Shown here one piece after another: positions 55,018 to 64,000 of a DNA stretch of 64,000 bases; position 1 is the stretch's first letter; each line of letters opens with the position of its first letter. The stretch comes from Paenibacillus harenae. GTDB taxonomy: Bacteria > Bacillota > Bacilli > Paenibacillales > Paenibacillaceae. The notes under the pieces are model-generated. The model searched no databases, was not told the origin of the DNA, and saw only the letters and a program-made list of their open reading frames with translations. The stretch covers positions 434,001-498,000 of the forward strand of contig NZ_JAUSST010000001.1 in assembly GCF_030812415.1 (NCBI RefSeq). Direction: 5' to 3'. The translations under genes were made by a program, and so were the position numbers.

Positions 55018-56982
55018 CTATTGATCCCGCAGCGCCTTATACTTCGCCGCGTACTTGCTGACGCTCTGCACGAAGGTCGCATGCGACCAGGTAAGCGGCG
55101 CGACGGACAACGGCGTTCCGTCGTAAGGATTCAACTGCTCCGGCAGCAGGCCGCTCTGCAGCGCATGATCGGTTACCCATTGGAGCGTCCGCTTGGCGTC
55201 TTCCAGCTCTTCGAACGACTTCGCCGAGTCGATCTCGAAGTTGGCCACCCAAAGCGTACAGATGATCCACGGGTTGCCCGGCACTTTGTCGATCTCGCCG
55301 GATTGCTGAAAGTAATAGTCGTTCGTATAACGGGCAATGCCGCCGATCTCCGTCTTGATCTTCAGCCCTTCCTTAATCGACAGCATCGTCTTCACGACCC
55401 GCTCGTCGTCCACCGGCAGCACGCCGAATTCGAGGATGCCGAACAAGCTGCTCTCCAGCGTCATATCCTTCACCCATCGGTTGTCCTTCTGAATGAGACC
55501 GCGCGCGAACCGTCCGCTCTCCTCGTCCCATAAGTGAGTAATCATGCCGTGCTTGATCGATTGCGCAGTATTCTTGTAATGATCGCTGCGTTCGTAATCG
55601 CCGAACAGCTCCGTAAAGAACGCGGCTGCCATAAGGCCGCCGTATACGGAAGCAGCGGTATACGTCCATATGCCGTAGCGCTCCTCCCATAAATCGTAGC
55701 TGGGCTTAGGGAGCGACAACGAATGCTCTACATATTGGCTTAAGAAAGAGGCCGCTTTGCGAATCAGGTTGCTATAGAGCGATTGCGGCAATTCGATCAC
55801 TTGATTCCTTGTATAATCTTGCCACAAAGCGAACAAAACAAGCGCCGTCTCGTCCTCTTGAATGGGCAATCGTCTGCTGCCTTGCACGATATACGGATGC
55901 CAGCTGGAGCCGACCGTTCCGTCCGGATTGTACTTATGATACAAGTACCCTTCCGGAGACAGCGCCTGCGCGCAGAAGTGGAAGAACGGCGCGATTACGC
56001 TCTGGTACCCGGCCATCGACATCGCGTCGGCAATAAGCGCGCCGTCACGCGGCCACATGTAGCTATAGTGGTCGCGGTTGTATTGCAAAATATCGGTGTC
56101 GTTCGCAGCCAGAATCGCGCCTCGCTCATCGACCTGCGTTCTTACGAGCAGCAAGCTGTGCTTGAACATCTTTACGACATCATGGGGCAGATCGCCAAGG
56201 TCGGTCTCCGCGCGGCGCAGCCAATGTTTCCAATAAATAACCATCCGGCTTAACAGCTTCTCCGGGTGATTCTCGTGGACGTATTGGTTAAGTTCCTTGA
56301 CTTCCTCTAGATTTTTGCCGATGGACATCCAATAAAAGACCGACTTCTCGCTGCCGCCGTTTACTACCGTTCGGAAGCTGATCGTGCTGTCAACCGAGCC
56401 TTGGGCAATCGAATTGCCCATCAGAACGCCGTCCTCCGCGTCCCGCCATGTGCCTTCGGCGGATTGGAATCGTTTGATGCCGGTTGAATATTGCATCATG
56501 CCGCCTTCATCGGAGAAGCCGTTGAACATAAAATAATTAGACCTTTTATAATGGTACAACGTATGATTTTCCGGATAATAGACCGCTGTATCGCCAACCT
56601 CCGAGCCATCGATCATCAGATCCTGATGAAAGAACAGGCGCACTTCCCTCGTATCGTTCATTTTGTTGCGAATAACGACGCGCTTAATATAGATACACTC
56701 CCGCTGATGGATACCGTCGTTGATTTGCAGCTCGATGCCAAGGCCTTCATGCCTGGCAATGACGTTCGTAACGAGCGAATCTTCAATATAATCGAGTTCG
56801 AACTGCCATTCCGGTTCGTCGAGCCAACTGAACTTGCCCTCCACCCAGATGCCGAATCGGCAGTATTGACCGCCTACATGATTGAGTTGTCCTACAAAGG
56901 GATAATAGATATCCCTGATGTAGCAATGCTGATCGAGGTTTAGCAGCATCTTTCCGTTGCCGATTACTAGATGACGGGCCAT
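55018..56982 (-). CDS. Glycoside hydrolase family 15, glucoamylase-like
   Basis: A 654-aa GH15 enzyme. The N-terminal beta-sandwich domain (GNGKMLLNLDQHCYIRDIYYPFVG, residues 1-260) is followed by the (alpha/alpha)6 barrel: YNRDHYSYMWPRDGALIADAM, the general acid in YDLWEERYGIWTYTAASVYGG and the base Glu in LLPEQLNPYDGTPLSVAPLTWSHA. Such enzymes release glucose or trehalose-like sugars from alpha-glucans. There is no signal peptide, so it acts inside the cell. It overlaps glgA by 16 bases and ends the operon, in the place where glgP is common. Confidence 0.92.
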   Translation of the reverse strand: MARHLVIGNGKMLLNLDQHCYIRDIYYPFVGQLNHVGGQYCRFGIWVEGKFSWLDEPEWQFELDYIEDSLVTNVIARHEGLGIELQINDGIHQRECIYIKRVVIRNKMNDTREVRLFFHQDLMIDGSEVGDTAVYYPENHTLYHYKRSNYFMFNGFSDEGGMMQYSTGIKRFQSAEGTWRDAEDGVLMGNSIAQGSVDSTISFRTVVNGGSEKSVFYWMSIGKNLEEVKELNQYVHENHPEKLLSRMVIYWKHWLRRAETDLGDLPHDVVKMFKHSLLLVRTQVDERGAILAANDTDILQYNRDHYSYMWPRDGALIADAMSMAGYQSVIAPFFHFCAQALSPEGYLYHKYNPDGTVGSSWHPYIVQGSRRLPIQEDETALVLFALWQDYTRNQVIELPQSLYSNLIRKAASFLSQYVEHSLSLPKPSYDLWEERYGIWTYTAASVYGGLMAAAFFTELFGDYERSDHYKNTAQSIKHGMITHLWDEESGRFARGLIQKDNRWVKDMTLESSLFGILEFGVLPVDDERVVKTMLSIKEGLKIKTEIGGIARYTNDYYFQQSGEIDKVPGNPWIICTLWVANFEIDSAKSFEELEDAKRTLQWVTDHALQSGLLPEQLNPYDGTPLSVAPLTWSHATFVQSVSKYAAKYKALRDQ

Positions 56983-58427
56983 AGTTCTTGCTCCTTTCGA
57001 TGCGGAATAAGGTCGGAATACAACGATAAATACGCTTTGGCGGAACGGTTCCAGCTATAGTCCTCTTTGGCTCCATTGGCTACAATCCGCTTCCAATGCT
57101 CCTCGTCGCGATACATCGCAAGCGCTCTGCGAACGGTATGCATGTAGTCATGCGCATTATAATTCGTGAAGCTGAAGCCGTTGCCTTCGCCTGAATATTC
57201 GTTGTAGGCCTGGACGGTATCCTTCAATCCGCCGGTTTCGCGAACGATCGGGACCGTTCGGTAACGGAGCGCTATGAGCTGGCTTAAGCCGCAAGGCTCG
57301 AATTGCGAAGGCATCGCGAACAGATCGGCCCCCGCGTAGATCAGACGAGCCAGCCCGTCGTCATAACCGATCCACACCGCGGCCTTACTAGGGTAACGGG
57401 CTGCAATGTCATTGAAGAATCTTTCATAACGCTCATCGCCCGCTCCGAGCACGACGAACTGAATATCGTCCCTAAGCAACTCGTCCAGCGTTGCCATAAT
57501 AAGCTCGAAGCCCTTCTGCTCCACAAGCCTCGATACGATGCCGATCACCGGTACGCTCTCGGATTGCGGCAGCCCAAGCCTGCGCTGCAGCTCCAGCTTG
57601 TTCTTATGCTTGCGGCTGATCGAGCTGCGATACGGCGTATGAAGCGCCATATCGTTCATCGGATCGAAAGCCTGCACATCGATTCCGTTAACGATGCCGA
57701 CGAGATCCCCGGACCGATAACGCAGCAATGAATCAAGCCGCTCGCCGAAATATTCCGTCTGTATTTCCTGCGCGTACGTACCGCTAACCGTCGTCAGCTT
57801 ATCCGCATAGACGAGTCCGCCCTTCATGCAGCTTGCCGCCCCATGGAATTCAAGACCGTCCGCGCAGAACACATCATCGCCCGCACCGAGCAAGTCCTTA
57901 AGCAGATCAATGCCGAATAATCCTTGATATTTCAAGTTATGAATCGTGAATACCGACTTCGCATACGCCCATGCTGGGTCGAAAGCGTATCGCGTTCGAA
58001 GCAGGAATGGAATAAGTCCCGTCTGCCAATCATGGCAATGAACGATATCGGGACGGAATTCCATGTAGCCGACAGCCTCCATAACGGCGAAGCAGAAGAA
58101 GACGAATCGTTCCGCGTCGTCTCCGTAACCATATAAACCTCTGCGCTTAAAGTAGAACTCGTTATCGATCAAATAGTAGGTTACGCCATCCAAAACTCCT
58201 TTGAACAATCCGCAATGCTGGTTGCGCCATCCGAAGGACACCGTAAAATGATCGATGAATTCGAAGTGCTCAAGCAGGGCTGACGGAATTTGCTCATATT
58301 TCGGCAGCACGACTCGTACGTCTGCGCCTCTGGCATTCAATGCTTTGGGCAGCGCTCCCGCAACATCGGCCAAGCCGCCGGTCTTAGCCAGCGGCACGGC
58401 TTCAGAGGTTGCGAACAATATATTCAC
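56967..58427 (-). CDS. glgA: Glycogen synthase GlgA
   Basis: A 486-aa GT5 ADP-glucose-dependent glycogen synthase. ADP-glucose-binding KTGGLADVAGALPKAL near residue 15, HCDWQTGLIPFLLR, FTIHNLKYQGLFG, and the C-terminal RLVEQKGFELI and PSQFEPCGLSQLIALRYRTVPIVRETGGL. The GTG start follows GGAGAG. It lies 46 bases after glgD. Confidence 0.95.
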   Translation of the reverse strand: MNILFATSEAVPLAKTGGLADVAGALPKALNARGADVRVVLPKYEQIPSALLEHFEFIDHFTVSFGWRNQHCGLFKGVLDGVTYYLIDNEFYFKRRGLYGYGDDAERFVFFCFAVMEAVGYMEFRPDIVHCHDWQTGLIPFLLRTRYAFDPAWAYAKSVFTIHNLKYQGLFGIDLLKDLLGAGDDVFCADGLEFHGAASCMKGGLVYADKLTTVSGTYAQEIQTEYFGERLDSLLRYRSGDLVGIVNGIDVQAFDPMNDMALHTPYRSSISRKHKNKLELQRRLGLPQSESVPVIGIVSRLVEQKGFELIMATLDELLRDDIQFVVLGAGDERYERFFNDIAARYPSKAAVWIGYDDGLARLIYAGADLFAMPSQFEPCGLSQLIALRYRTVPIVRETGGLKDTVQAYNEYSGEGNGFSFTNYNAHDYMHTVRRALAMYRDEEHWKRIVANGAKEDYSWNRSAKAYLSLYSDLIPHRKEQELWPVI

Positions 58428-58473
58428 GGGCCTCTCTCCTCCTATGCGGCTATCTTCCGCTTCCGCGGCAGCC

Positions 58474-59586
58474 TTATATAATCTTTCTTTTGCCCGCTAG
58501 AAACGGAGAGCTCTCTACCCCCCGAATATCGCGGGAAGACGCTACCTCTACGTCCTTATCCAATATGCTGTGGGAGATGAAGCTGTTCTCTCCGATAATG
58601 CCGTTCTGCATGACGATGCTGTTGCTAATGACCGCTCCCTTGCGAACGTGAACGCCGCGGAACAGAATGCTGCCCGTTACCGTCCCTTCAATCCGGCAGC
58701 CGTTCGCAACAAGCGAATTGCTTACTTTAGAGCTTTCCAAATACCGGGCGGGAGGTTCATCCTTCACCTTCGTATAGATCGATCCCGGCCGAAAGAAAAG
58801 CTCCTTCCACACTTCAGGCTTTAATAGATTCATATTGTTATGATAATAGCTCGCCAGCGTGTTAACGACACCCAAGTAGCCTTCATATAAATACCCTTGC
58901 ACATGAAGCTTATCCAGTCTGGAAAATATCGCATGCCGAACGAGATGATCCTGCCCTTGCGCCAGCGACGTCTCGACGAGCTCCATGAGCAGCTCCTTGC
59001 GCATAATATACATTTCCATCGAATGTATGTCGCTTACCAATCGTCCGAAATGATCTTGAATCGCCGTAATTCTGCCCTCTTCATCCATTTTCACCTTGCG
59101 TGCTTTGCCTAAGATAGGCTCGGCTTGCTGCTTGCAAATGACGGTAATATCGGCAGCATGCTCCAGATGCGCCTGGATCACCGGCTCGAAGTCGATATTG
59201 CATACCATATGGCTGCGCGTAATGACCACGAATTCAAGCGGCGCGCGGTTGAAATAATCGCGATGCTGATAAAAGTGATACAGATCGCCGCGGCTAATTT
59301 CTTGGATATCGTCTGTCGCGGGCGGCAGCACGAACAAGCCGCTTTGGCGGTGGTTCAAGTCCCAGGGCTTGCCTGAACCCAAGTGATCCATGAGTGATCG
59401 ATACTTCGTATGTGCGAATACGGCAACCTTCGAGATACCGGAATTGACCATGCTGGACAATGCAAAGTCGATTAACCGGTAGCGTCCGCCGAACGGAACC
59501 GTTGCAAGGCAGCGCCCTTGCGTCAAGCGGTCGAGCTCATCCGTCTCATGGATTAGATTGATAACGCCCATTACTTTGTGCTTCAT
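58474..59586 (-). CDS. glgD: GlgD, noncatalytic glucose-1-phosphate adenylyltransferase subunit
   Basis: A 370-aa GlgC paralogue. It lacks the glycine-rich PPi-binding motif of GlgC: the N-terminus reads [41 protein letters not shown]. This is typical of GlgD, the regulatory partner in Bacillota. Left-handed beta-helix repeats at the C-terminus ([21 protein letters not shown]). It overlaps glgC by 4 bases (ATGA). Confidence 0.93.
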   Translation of the reverse strand: MKHKVMGVINLIHETDELDRLTQGRCLATVPFGGRYRLIDFALSSMVNSGISKVAVFAHTKYRSLMDHLGSGKPWDLNHRQSGLFVLPPATDDIQEISRGDLYHFYQHRDYFNRAPLEFVVITRSHMVCNIDFEPVIQAHLEHAADITVICKQQAEPILGKARKVKMDEEGRITAIQDHFGRLVSDIHSMEMYIMRKELLMELVETSLAQGQDHLVRHAIFSRLDKLHVQGYLYEGYLGVVNTLASYYHNNMNLLKPEVWKELFFRPGSIYTKVKDEPPARYLESSKVSNSLVANGCRIEGTVTGSILFRGVHVRKGAVISNSIVMQNGIIGENSFISHSILDKDVEVASSRDIRGVESSPFLAGKRKII

Positions 59587-60749
59587 GAATGCTCCACCTC
59601 CTGCAGCATATGATCGTTCGTCACGTATTGGTCTACCGCCACGATCGTAATCGCCTCGTCATCCGGCGAGCCGATTGTCACGCCGGCTTGTATGACCGCG
59701 CCTTCGCCGATGATCGCACGGTGAATACTGGCCCCTTCACCGATACGGACGTTAGGCATAATGACCGATTCCGTAATCGTGCTGCCCTTGGCGGCATTGA
59801 CCCCGTAGAACAGCACCGATCGATGGACCTTGCCCTCCAGCATGCAACCTTCCGTAATAAGAGATGCCGAGATTTCTGCAGATACGCCTACGTGGTGGCC
59901 CGGCTGATGCGGGCTGACGGAATAAATCCGCCACGAGGAATCGTTCAGCGTCAGAGGCGGCTCGTCGGCGAGCAGATCCATATTCGCTTCCCATAAGCTA
60001 TCGATGGTGCCGACATCCTTCCAGTAGCCTTTGAACGGATAAGTGAACATCTTCTTGCCGTCCCGCATCATGGAAGGAATGAGATCCTTGCCGAAATCAT
60101 GACTCGAACTGCGGTTGGCTTCATCGTAGATCAAGTACTTCTGCAGCTCGGACCAAGTGAATATATAGACACCCATCGATGCAATATTGCTCTTAGGCGT
60201 TTTTGGCTTCTCTTCAAAAGCGGTAATGCGGTCCTCATCGTCCACATGCATGAGACCGAACCGGCTAGCTTCGCTCCAATCCACCTCGATGCCCGCGATG
60301 GTCACATCCGCTCCGCAGCGCTTGTGGTGGTCAAGCATAAGCTCATAGTCCATTTTATAAATATGGTCGCCCGATATGATGAGCACATATTCGGGATTAT
60401 AACGTTCGATAAAAGACATGTTCTGATAGATTGCGTTGGCCGTTCCCGTATACCAGACGCCACCCTTTTGCTTCACATAAGGCGGCAGGATCGCCATCCC
60501 GCCGTCTCTCCGGTCAAGCCCCCACGGACTGCCGATGCCCAAATACCTGTTCAGTTCAAGCGGCTGATATTGCGTCAATACGCCAACGGTATCAATGCCC
60601 GAATGAGCGCAATTGCTTAAAGTGAAGTCAATAATGCGGTATTTACCGCCGAAATATACGGCTGGCTTAGCCAAATCTTTTGTCAATACGCCAAGCCTCT
60701 TACCTTCACCGCCCGCGAGAAGCATAGCGATCATTTCTTTTCGGCCCAT
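59583..60749 (-). CDS. glgC: Glucose-1-phosphate adenylyltransferase GlgC
   Basis: A 388-aa GlgC that makes ADP-glucose. [38 protein letters not shown] covers the pyrophosphorylase signature, followed by [25 protein letters not shown] and the C-terminal beta-helix. The start is the ATG of MGRKEMI, 9 bases after AAGGAG; a TTG three codons upstream overlaps that site. Confidence 0.95.
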   Translation of the reverse strand: MGRKEMIAMLLAGGEGKRLGVLTKDLAKPAVYFGGKYRIIDFTLSNCAHSGIDTVGVLTQYQPLELNRYLGIGSPWGLDRRDGGMAILPPYVKQKGGVWYTGTANAIYQNMSFIERYNPEYVLIISGDHIYKMDYELMLDHHKRCGADVTIAGIEVDWSEASRFGLMHVDDEDRITAFEEKPKTPKSNIASMGVYIFTWSELQKYLIYDEANRSSSHDFGKDLIPSMMRDGKKMFTYPFKGYWKDVGTIDSLWEANMDLLADEPPLTLNDSSWRIYSVSPHQPGHHVGVSAEISASLITEGCMLEGKVHRSVLFYGVNAAKGSTITESVIMPNVRIGEGASIHRAIIGEGAVIQAGVTIGSPDDEAITIVAVDQYVTNDHMLQEVEHS

Positions 60750-60765
60750 GGACACCAACTCCTTC

Positions 60766-62673
60766 TTAATGTGTGTTCCCCGGATCTAAGGTGAGCAACA
60801 TAAAGGTGAAAGGGGGTAAATGAAGCAAAATGCTTTGATTGTGCCCGTGCCAAGCGATAGGTTGGCTGCAGTAGCTAGGCGGTCTGTCTGAAACCGTTCC
60901 TCCATATTGCTTTTCATTGCTATGCATTAAAGAGCGGTAATTGCCCCGCTCTGGAACACCGATGCGGTATTGACCGTAATCATTGGCCGAGAAATTAGCG
61001 ATGATAACGGTGAACGTGCCATTGCCGCGGCGGATGAAAGAGATGACGGATTGATTGGCATTATTCACGTCGATCCACTCGAAGCATTCCGGCTCGCGAT
61101 CCCGTTCCCACAAGGAAGACTCGTCGACGTAAACATGGTTCAAATCCTTAACATAACGGTGCATGCCGCGATGAGAGTCATACTCCAGTACCATCCAGTC
61201 CAGCATGTCGCTGTCTTTCCATTCGTCGAACTGTCCCCATTCGCTGCCCATAAATAACAGCTTCTTGCCTGGATGAGTCATCCAGAAACCGTAGAACAGG
61301 CGTAATTGGGCGAATTTTTGCTCGTAAGAGCCGGGCATTTTGTTAAGCAAGGAACGTTTGCCGTGTACAACTTCATCGTGTGATAGCGGAAGAACGTAAT
61401 TTTCCGAGAAAGCGTAAAGGAGTGAGAATGTAATAAGATGGTGGTGGTGCGGGCGATCAGCCGGATCAAGCGCCATATAGCGCAGCATGTCATTCATCCA
61501 GCCCATATTCCATTTGAAATTGAATCCGAGGCCGCCTTTGTAGGTAGGCGAGGTGACGGCAGGCCAAGCGGAAGAATCCTCTGCTAGCATAAGCGTGTCG
61601 GGGTAGTAATGAAACACCGTTTCATTAAGTTTCTTCAAGAAGCGAAGCGCATCCAGGTTGTCGGCACCGCCAAGCCAGTTGTAGGTGTGCATCTCAGGCG
61701 GTTTGTCCATATGTAGGTTAATCATGCTTGCAACGGCATCCACGCGAAGTCCGTCGATATGGAACACGTCCATCCAGAAAACCGCGTTGGAAATAAGGAA
61801 GCTCACGACCTCGTTGCGGCTAAAATCAAAAGCCAACGTGCCCCATAGCGGCTTCTCGGCGCGATTGGGATCCGCACCTTCGAAGATCGGCGTGCCGTCG
61901 AATTGACGCAAGCCGTGGTCGTCCTTGCAGAAGTGGCCGGGCACCCAGTCTAATATAACGCCTAAGCCATGCGCATGACAGGCGTCAACGAAACGCATGA
62001 GTCCCTTTGGCGTACCATATCGACTTGTCGCACTGTAAAAACCGGTAATTTGGTAGCCCCAGGATTGGTCGAGCGGATGCTCGGACAATGGCATTAGTTC
62101 AATATGAGTATATCCCATATCGGCTGCGTACGGAACTAACGATTCCGCTAATTCCTCGTACGTGTAGAAGTGTTCTTTTCCTTTGATCTTCCAGGAACCG
62201 GCATGCGCCTCGTAGATGAGCAATGCATTCGTATAGGGGGATTTGTTGCGTTTGCTTGCTTGCCACGCTTCATCCTGCCAAGCATAACCGTGCAGACTCG
62301 TAACGATTGAAGCTGTGTTCGGACGTCTCTCTGAATAGAAGGCGTACGGATCGGCTTTCCTAATATAAGCGCCGGATTGCGTCAGCAACTCATATTTGTA
62401 AATCTCGCCTTCTCCGATATACGCGACAAACAAGGCGAATATGCCCGTCGAGCCGATTCGATCCATCTTGTGCCGGCTTCCATCCCAGTCGTTGAAGCTT
62501 CCGATTACGCGGACTTCAACTGCATGGGGTGCCCATACGGCAAAGCGGACGCCATGGGTTCCATCAAGGCTGATCGGATGCGCGCCCATAAAACGGTAGC
62601 TGTGATGGGAGCTGCCTTCATTAAACAAATACAATTGTTCATGGCATAAACCGTTTGGAACCGTTTGAACCAT
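60766..62673 (-). CDS. glgB: 1,4-alpha-glucan branching enzyme GlgB
   Basis: A 635-aa GH13 branching enzyme. CBM48 domain ([22 protein letters not shown], residues 50-130), then the catalytic barrel with conserved [48 protein letters not shown] with the nucleophile Asp, [10 protein letters not shown] with the acid Glu, and [12 protein letters not shown]. The [11 protein letters not shown] is 6 bases behind GGAG. First gene of glgBCDA-GH15. Confidence 0.95.
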   Translation of the reverse strand: MVQTVPNGLCHEQLYLFNEGSSHHSYRFMGAHPISLDGTHGVRFAVWAPHAVEVRVIGSFNDWDGSRHKMDRIGSTGIFALFVAYIGEGEIYKYELLTQSGAYIRKADPYAFYSERRPNTASIVTSLHGYAWQDEAWQASKRNKSPYTNALLIYEAHAGSWKIKGKEHFYTYEELAESLVPYAADMGYTHIELMPLSEHPLDQSWGYQITGFYSATSRYGTPKGLMRFVDACHAHGLGVILDWVPGHFCKDDHGLRQFDGTPIFEGADPNRAEKPLWGTLAFDFSRNEVVSFLISNAVFWMDVFHIDGLRVDAVASMINLHMDKPPEMHTYNWLGGADNLDALRFLKKLNETVFHYYPDTLMLAEDSSAWPAVTSPTYKGGLGFNFKWNMGWMNDMLRYMALDPADRPHHHHLITFSLLYAFSENYVLPLSHDEVVHGKRSLLNKMPGSYEQKFAQLRLFYGFWMTHPGKKLLFMGSEWGQFDEWKDSDMLDWMVLEYDSHRGMHRYVKDLNHVYVDESSLWERDREPECFEWIDVNNANQSVISFIRRGNGTFTVIIANFSANDYGQYRIGVPERGNYRSLMHSNEKQYGGTVSDRPPSYCSQPIAWHGHNQSILLHLPPFTFMLLTLDPGNTH

Positions 62674-62729
62674 CCGCCTCTCCACCCTTCTGGATGTCAT
62701 TTGCGAGTCAAATAGGTTTAGTTATCCAT

Positions 62730-62758
62730 ATTATACATCCTTTTATGCAAATTTACAG
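62730..62758 (-). promoter_or_regulatory. Sigma-A-like promoter of the glg operon
   Basis: On the minus strand a perfect TATAAT (62730-62735) with CTGTAA (62753-62758) 17 bases upstream; the -35 is weak. It lies 56 bases before the glgB ATG, so an activator may be needed. Confidence 0.55.
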
Positions 62759-62826
62759 TCCGTTTTCATAGTTTACGACAAACCGGTAGCTTTATTTCCG
62801 TACAGATGCACGATGCATTATTTTAA

Positions 62827-63051
62827 TTAAACCGAGGTCATCACGCGCTGGATGTAGTAATGCTTTGAGCAATATCCTTTAGTTACCGCTTCCTTCGCGC
62901 AATTCACCCATTTGCAATCCGCTATAGCCTTGACTCGGCGTGGTCTGACGATCGATGGATCCCCGTGCCTCATTAGTCTCTGATGGTGCATGGCGCACAA
63001 CCCTCTTGCTTTTATCGACTTTGTACAATCTTCCATGTTGCAAATATCCAT
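62827..63051 (-). CDS. Small double Cys/His zinc-motif protein, 74 aa
   Basis: A 74-aa protein with two copies of a C-x4-C-x8-C-x3-H motif: CNMEDCTKSIKARGLCAMHH, then CKWVNCAKEAVTKGYCSKHY, separated by a basic linker (RHGDPSIVRPRRVK). This repeat is common in phage and HNH-endonuclease-associated proteins that bind nucleic acid, and the second half of motif 1 reads QRLMRHGDP as in those. It starts MDICNMED, 7 bases behind GGGGAG; a longer reading to 63141 lacks a ribosome binding site. Function unknown. Confidence 0.65.
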   Translation of the reverse strand: MDICNMEDCTKSIKARGLCAMHHQRLMRHGDPSIVRPRRVKAIADCKWVNCAKEAVTKGYCSKHYYIQRVMTSV

Positions 63052-63388
63052 TCGTAGTCTCCCCTTTGTACGAGTCAAGCGTGTGCAACTTATAATGCAT
63101 TGTTTTATGTAAAAAAATATGTACGATCTCTCTCTGTTCATTCATCTTATCGAGAAACCAATATAGAATAAAGGCCGTAAATCGTTAGATTACGCCCTTA
63201 AACGTAGATCTAGGCTCTATTTGCACGCCATACGTGGCGCAGAGGTTATGAAGTTTAAATAATTAAACCTTTTCTATTAGAAAAGGTTGATCTTGAAACA
63301 ATTTGGAAGTCTCTTGTGCGGGTGTAGCAGTTATTCTATAATTTTAGTTGGTTATTACAGAAGCTTGTGCAAAATAGAGGAGACCTTG
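63052..63388. other. Gene-free stretch upstream of a PAS-domain gene
   Basis: No credible gene. The only clear structure is a near-perfect palindrome, AACCTTTTCTA-T-TAGAAAAGGTT, at 63266-63288, which could be a terminator-like hairpin or an operator. No good sigma-A promoter was seen. Confidence 0.55.
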
Positions 63389-64000
63389 ATGACACCCTAC
63401 TATCGTTTATTCCAAATCTTTGACAAGCCCATTATTATTTTAGGCATGGAGCAAGGCCAGGTACGGATTATCGATGCCAATGAAGCCTTTTCGCGCTTGC
63501 TCGGCTATACCTTAGAGGAAATTAAGTCGAAAGAGAGCGCGGGTCATTTGTTGAAATACAATATCGACGTGTCGAAGCAATCCCTTAAGAGCGAGTTAGG
63601 CATTAATACGAAGCAAAACAAGCAAATTCCGGTGCGCGTCGACCAGCACCCGATACCGAAGGAGCCGGGTGAAACCGAGCTTCTATGTTTCGTGGTATTC
63701 GAGGATTTGACCGCCTTTAAATGGATCGAGCAAAAATGCGAGCAAAATAAAGTGATCATAAGCGGCATCGTAGATGCCCATGCCCATATCCGATTTTTGC
63801 GTGACAGCGTCGCCCCGCTGCTGTTCGAGCCGGACAAAAAAATGGAGGACGAAACGATCCTTAGCTTCATCGCGGACAGCGAGCATGTCCGGTTAATGGA
63901 TGCTCTTTCCGAGGCTGGGACGATGAAGAAAGAAAAAAGCCTTACGCTGCAAACGAGCAGATTGAGCGGCATCGAGCTGGAGCTTTCCATCACGTTTACG
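63389..64000 (+). CDS. PAS-domain sensor protein, 3' end outside window
   Basis: The frame stays open for 204 codons to the window edge. The ATG (MTPYYRLFQIF) sits close to GAGGAG. Residues 8-115 read as a PAS domain: PIIILGMEQGQVRIIDANEAFSRLLGYTLEEIKSKE, with the PAC-like CFVVFEDLTAFKWIEQ after it. A second, weaker domain (about residues 128-204; DAHAHIRFLRDSVAPLLF) begins a PAS-like or sensor fold. The output domain lies outside, so it could be a histidine kinase, diguanylate cyclase or regulator. Function unknown. Confidence 0.8.
   Translation, partial: MTPYYRLFQIFDKPIIILGMEQGQVRIIDANEAFSRLLGYTLEEIKSKESAGHLLKYNIDVSKQSLKSELGINTKQNKQIPVRVDQHPIPKEPGETELLCFVVFEDLTAFKWIEQKCEQNKVIISGIVDAHAHIRFLRDSVAPLLFEPDKKMEDETILSFIADSEHVRLMDALSEAGTMKKEKSLTLQTSRLSGIELELSITFT

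Overview
The window reads as a chromosomal core segment of a spore-forming, GC-moderate Bacillota of the Paenibacillaceae type (Paenibacillus/Cohnella-like). The main signs are a nearly complete sporulation and central-metabolism syntenic block (bkd genes, yqzF, spo0A, spoIVB, recN, argR, yqxC, dxs, ispA, xseBA, folD, nusB, yqhY, accCB, spoIIIAH-AA, yqhV, efp, papA, aroQ, yqhR, yqhQ, yqhP, mntR), frequent TTG and GTG starts behind strong GGAGG sites, a gerP operon, and Gram-positive regulatory RNA (a T-box). The family placement is inferred from gene content and order; no rRNA is present. Most genes lie on the minus strand.

Layout. 1-2.4 kb: a truncated gene, a 58-aa unknown, an M20 peptidase, and the mini-protein gene prli42, which overlaps lipB tail to tail. 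2.4-7.4 kb: the branched-chain 2-oxoacid dehydrogenase operon lpdV-bkdAA-bkdAB-bkdB followed by lipB. 7.6-9.2 kb: yqzF, a 56-aa unknown, a structured gene-free stretch and an AT-richer DUF3231 gene. 9.2-21.4 kb: spo0A with 0A boxes, spoIVB, recN, argR, a membrane-anchored 150-aa protein resembling a degenerate PD-(D/E)XK fold, yqxC, dxs, ispA, xseB, xseA, folD, nusB. 21.6-25.0 kb: Asp23-type cell-envelope proteins and acetyl-CoA carboxylase accBC. 25.2-30.9 kb: the whole spoIIIA operon behind a near-consensus sigma-E promoter.

30.9-35.2 kb: yqhV, a sulfolactate gene pair (comA, comB) with a sigma-E-like promoter, a DUF441 gene, a 414-bp gene-free stretch full of hairpins and degenerate repeats, and lysC. 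This block sits between spoIIIA and efp, which are close neighbours in Bacillus subtilis. 35.3-40.2 kb: efp, papA, aroQ, yqhR, divergent yqhQ-yqhP, and mntR. 40.4-43.9 kb: a zinc uptake operon znuACB with ccdA attached, behind a consensus sigma-A promoter and a Zur-like palindrome. 44.1-47.8 kb: metG with a T-box leader, yidD, zur and two small membrane proteins. 47.9-52.4 kb: an Hsp20-like gene, the sigma-K-type gerPABCDE operon and an SqhC terpene cyclase. 52.4-55.0 kb: gluconokinase and a divergent RpiR regulator. 55.0-62.7 kb: the glycogen operon glgBCDA with a GH15 glucoamylase-like gene in last place. 62.8-64 kb: a small Cys/His protein and the start of a PAS-domain protein.

Together the genes cover mother-cell sporulation (Spo0A, SpoIVB, SpoIIIA, sulfolactate, GerP, SqhC), lipoylation with branched-chain acyl-CoA supply for membrane lipids, DNA repair, zinc and manganese homeostasis, and glycogen storage. 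I found no rRNA, tRNA, CRISPR array, prophage or intact insertion sequence. No clearly novel multigene system stands out. The best leads are the prli42/lipB overlap, the PD-(D/E)XK-like membrane protein, ccdA in a zinc operon, the GH15 gene in the glycogen operon and two structured intergenic elements.
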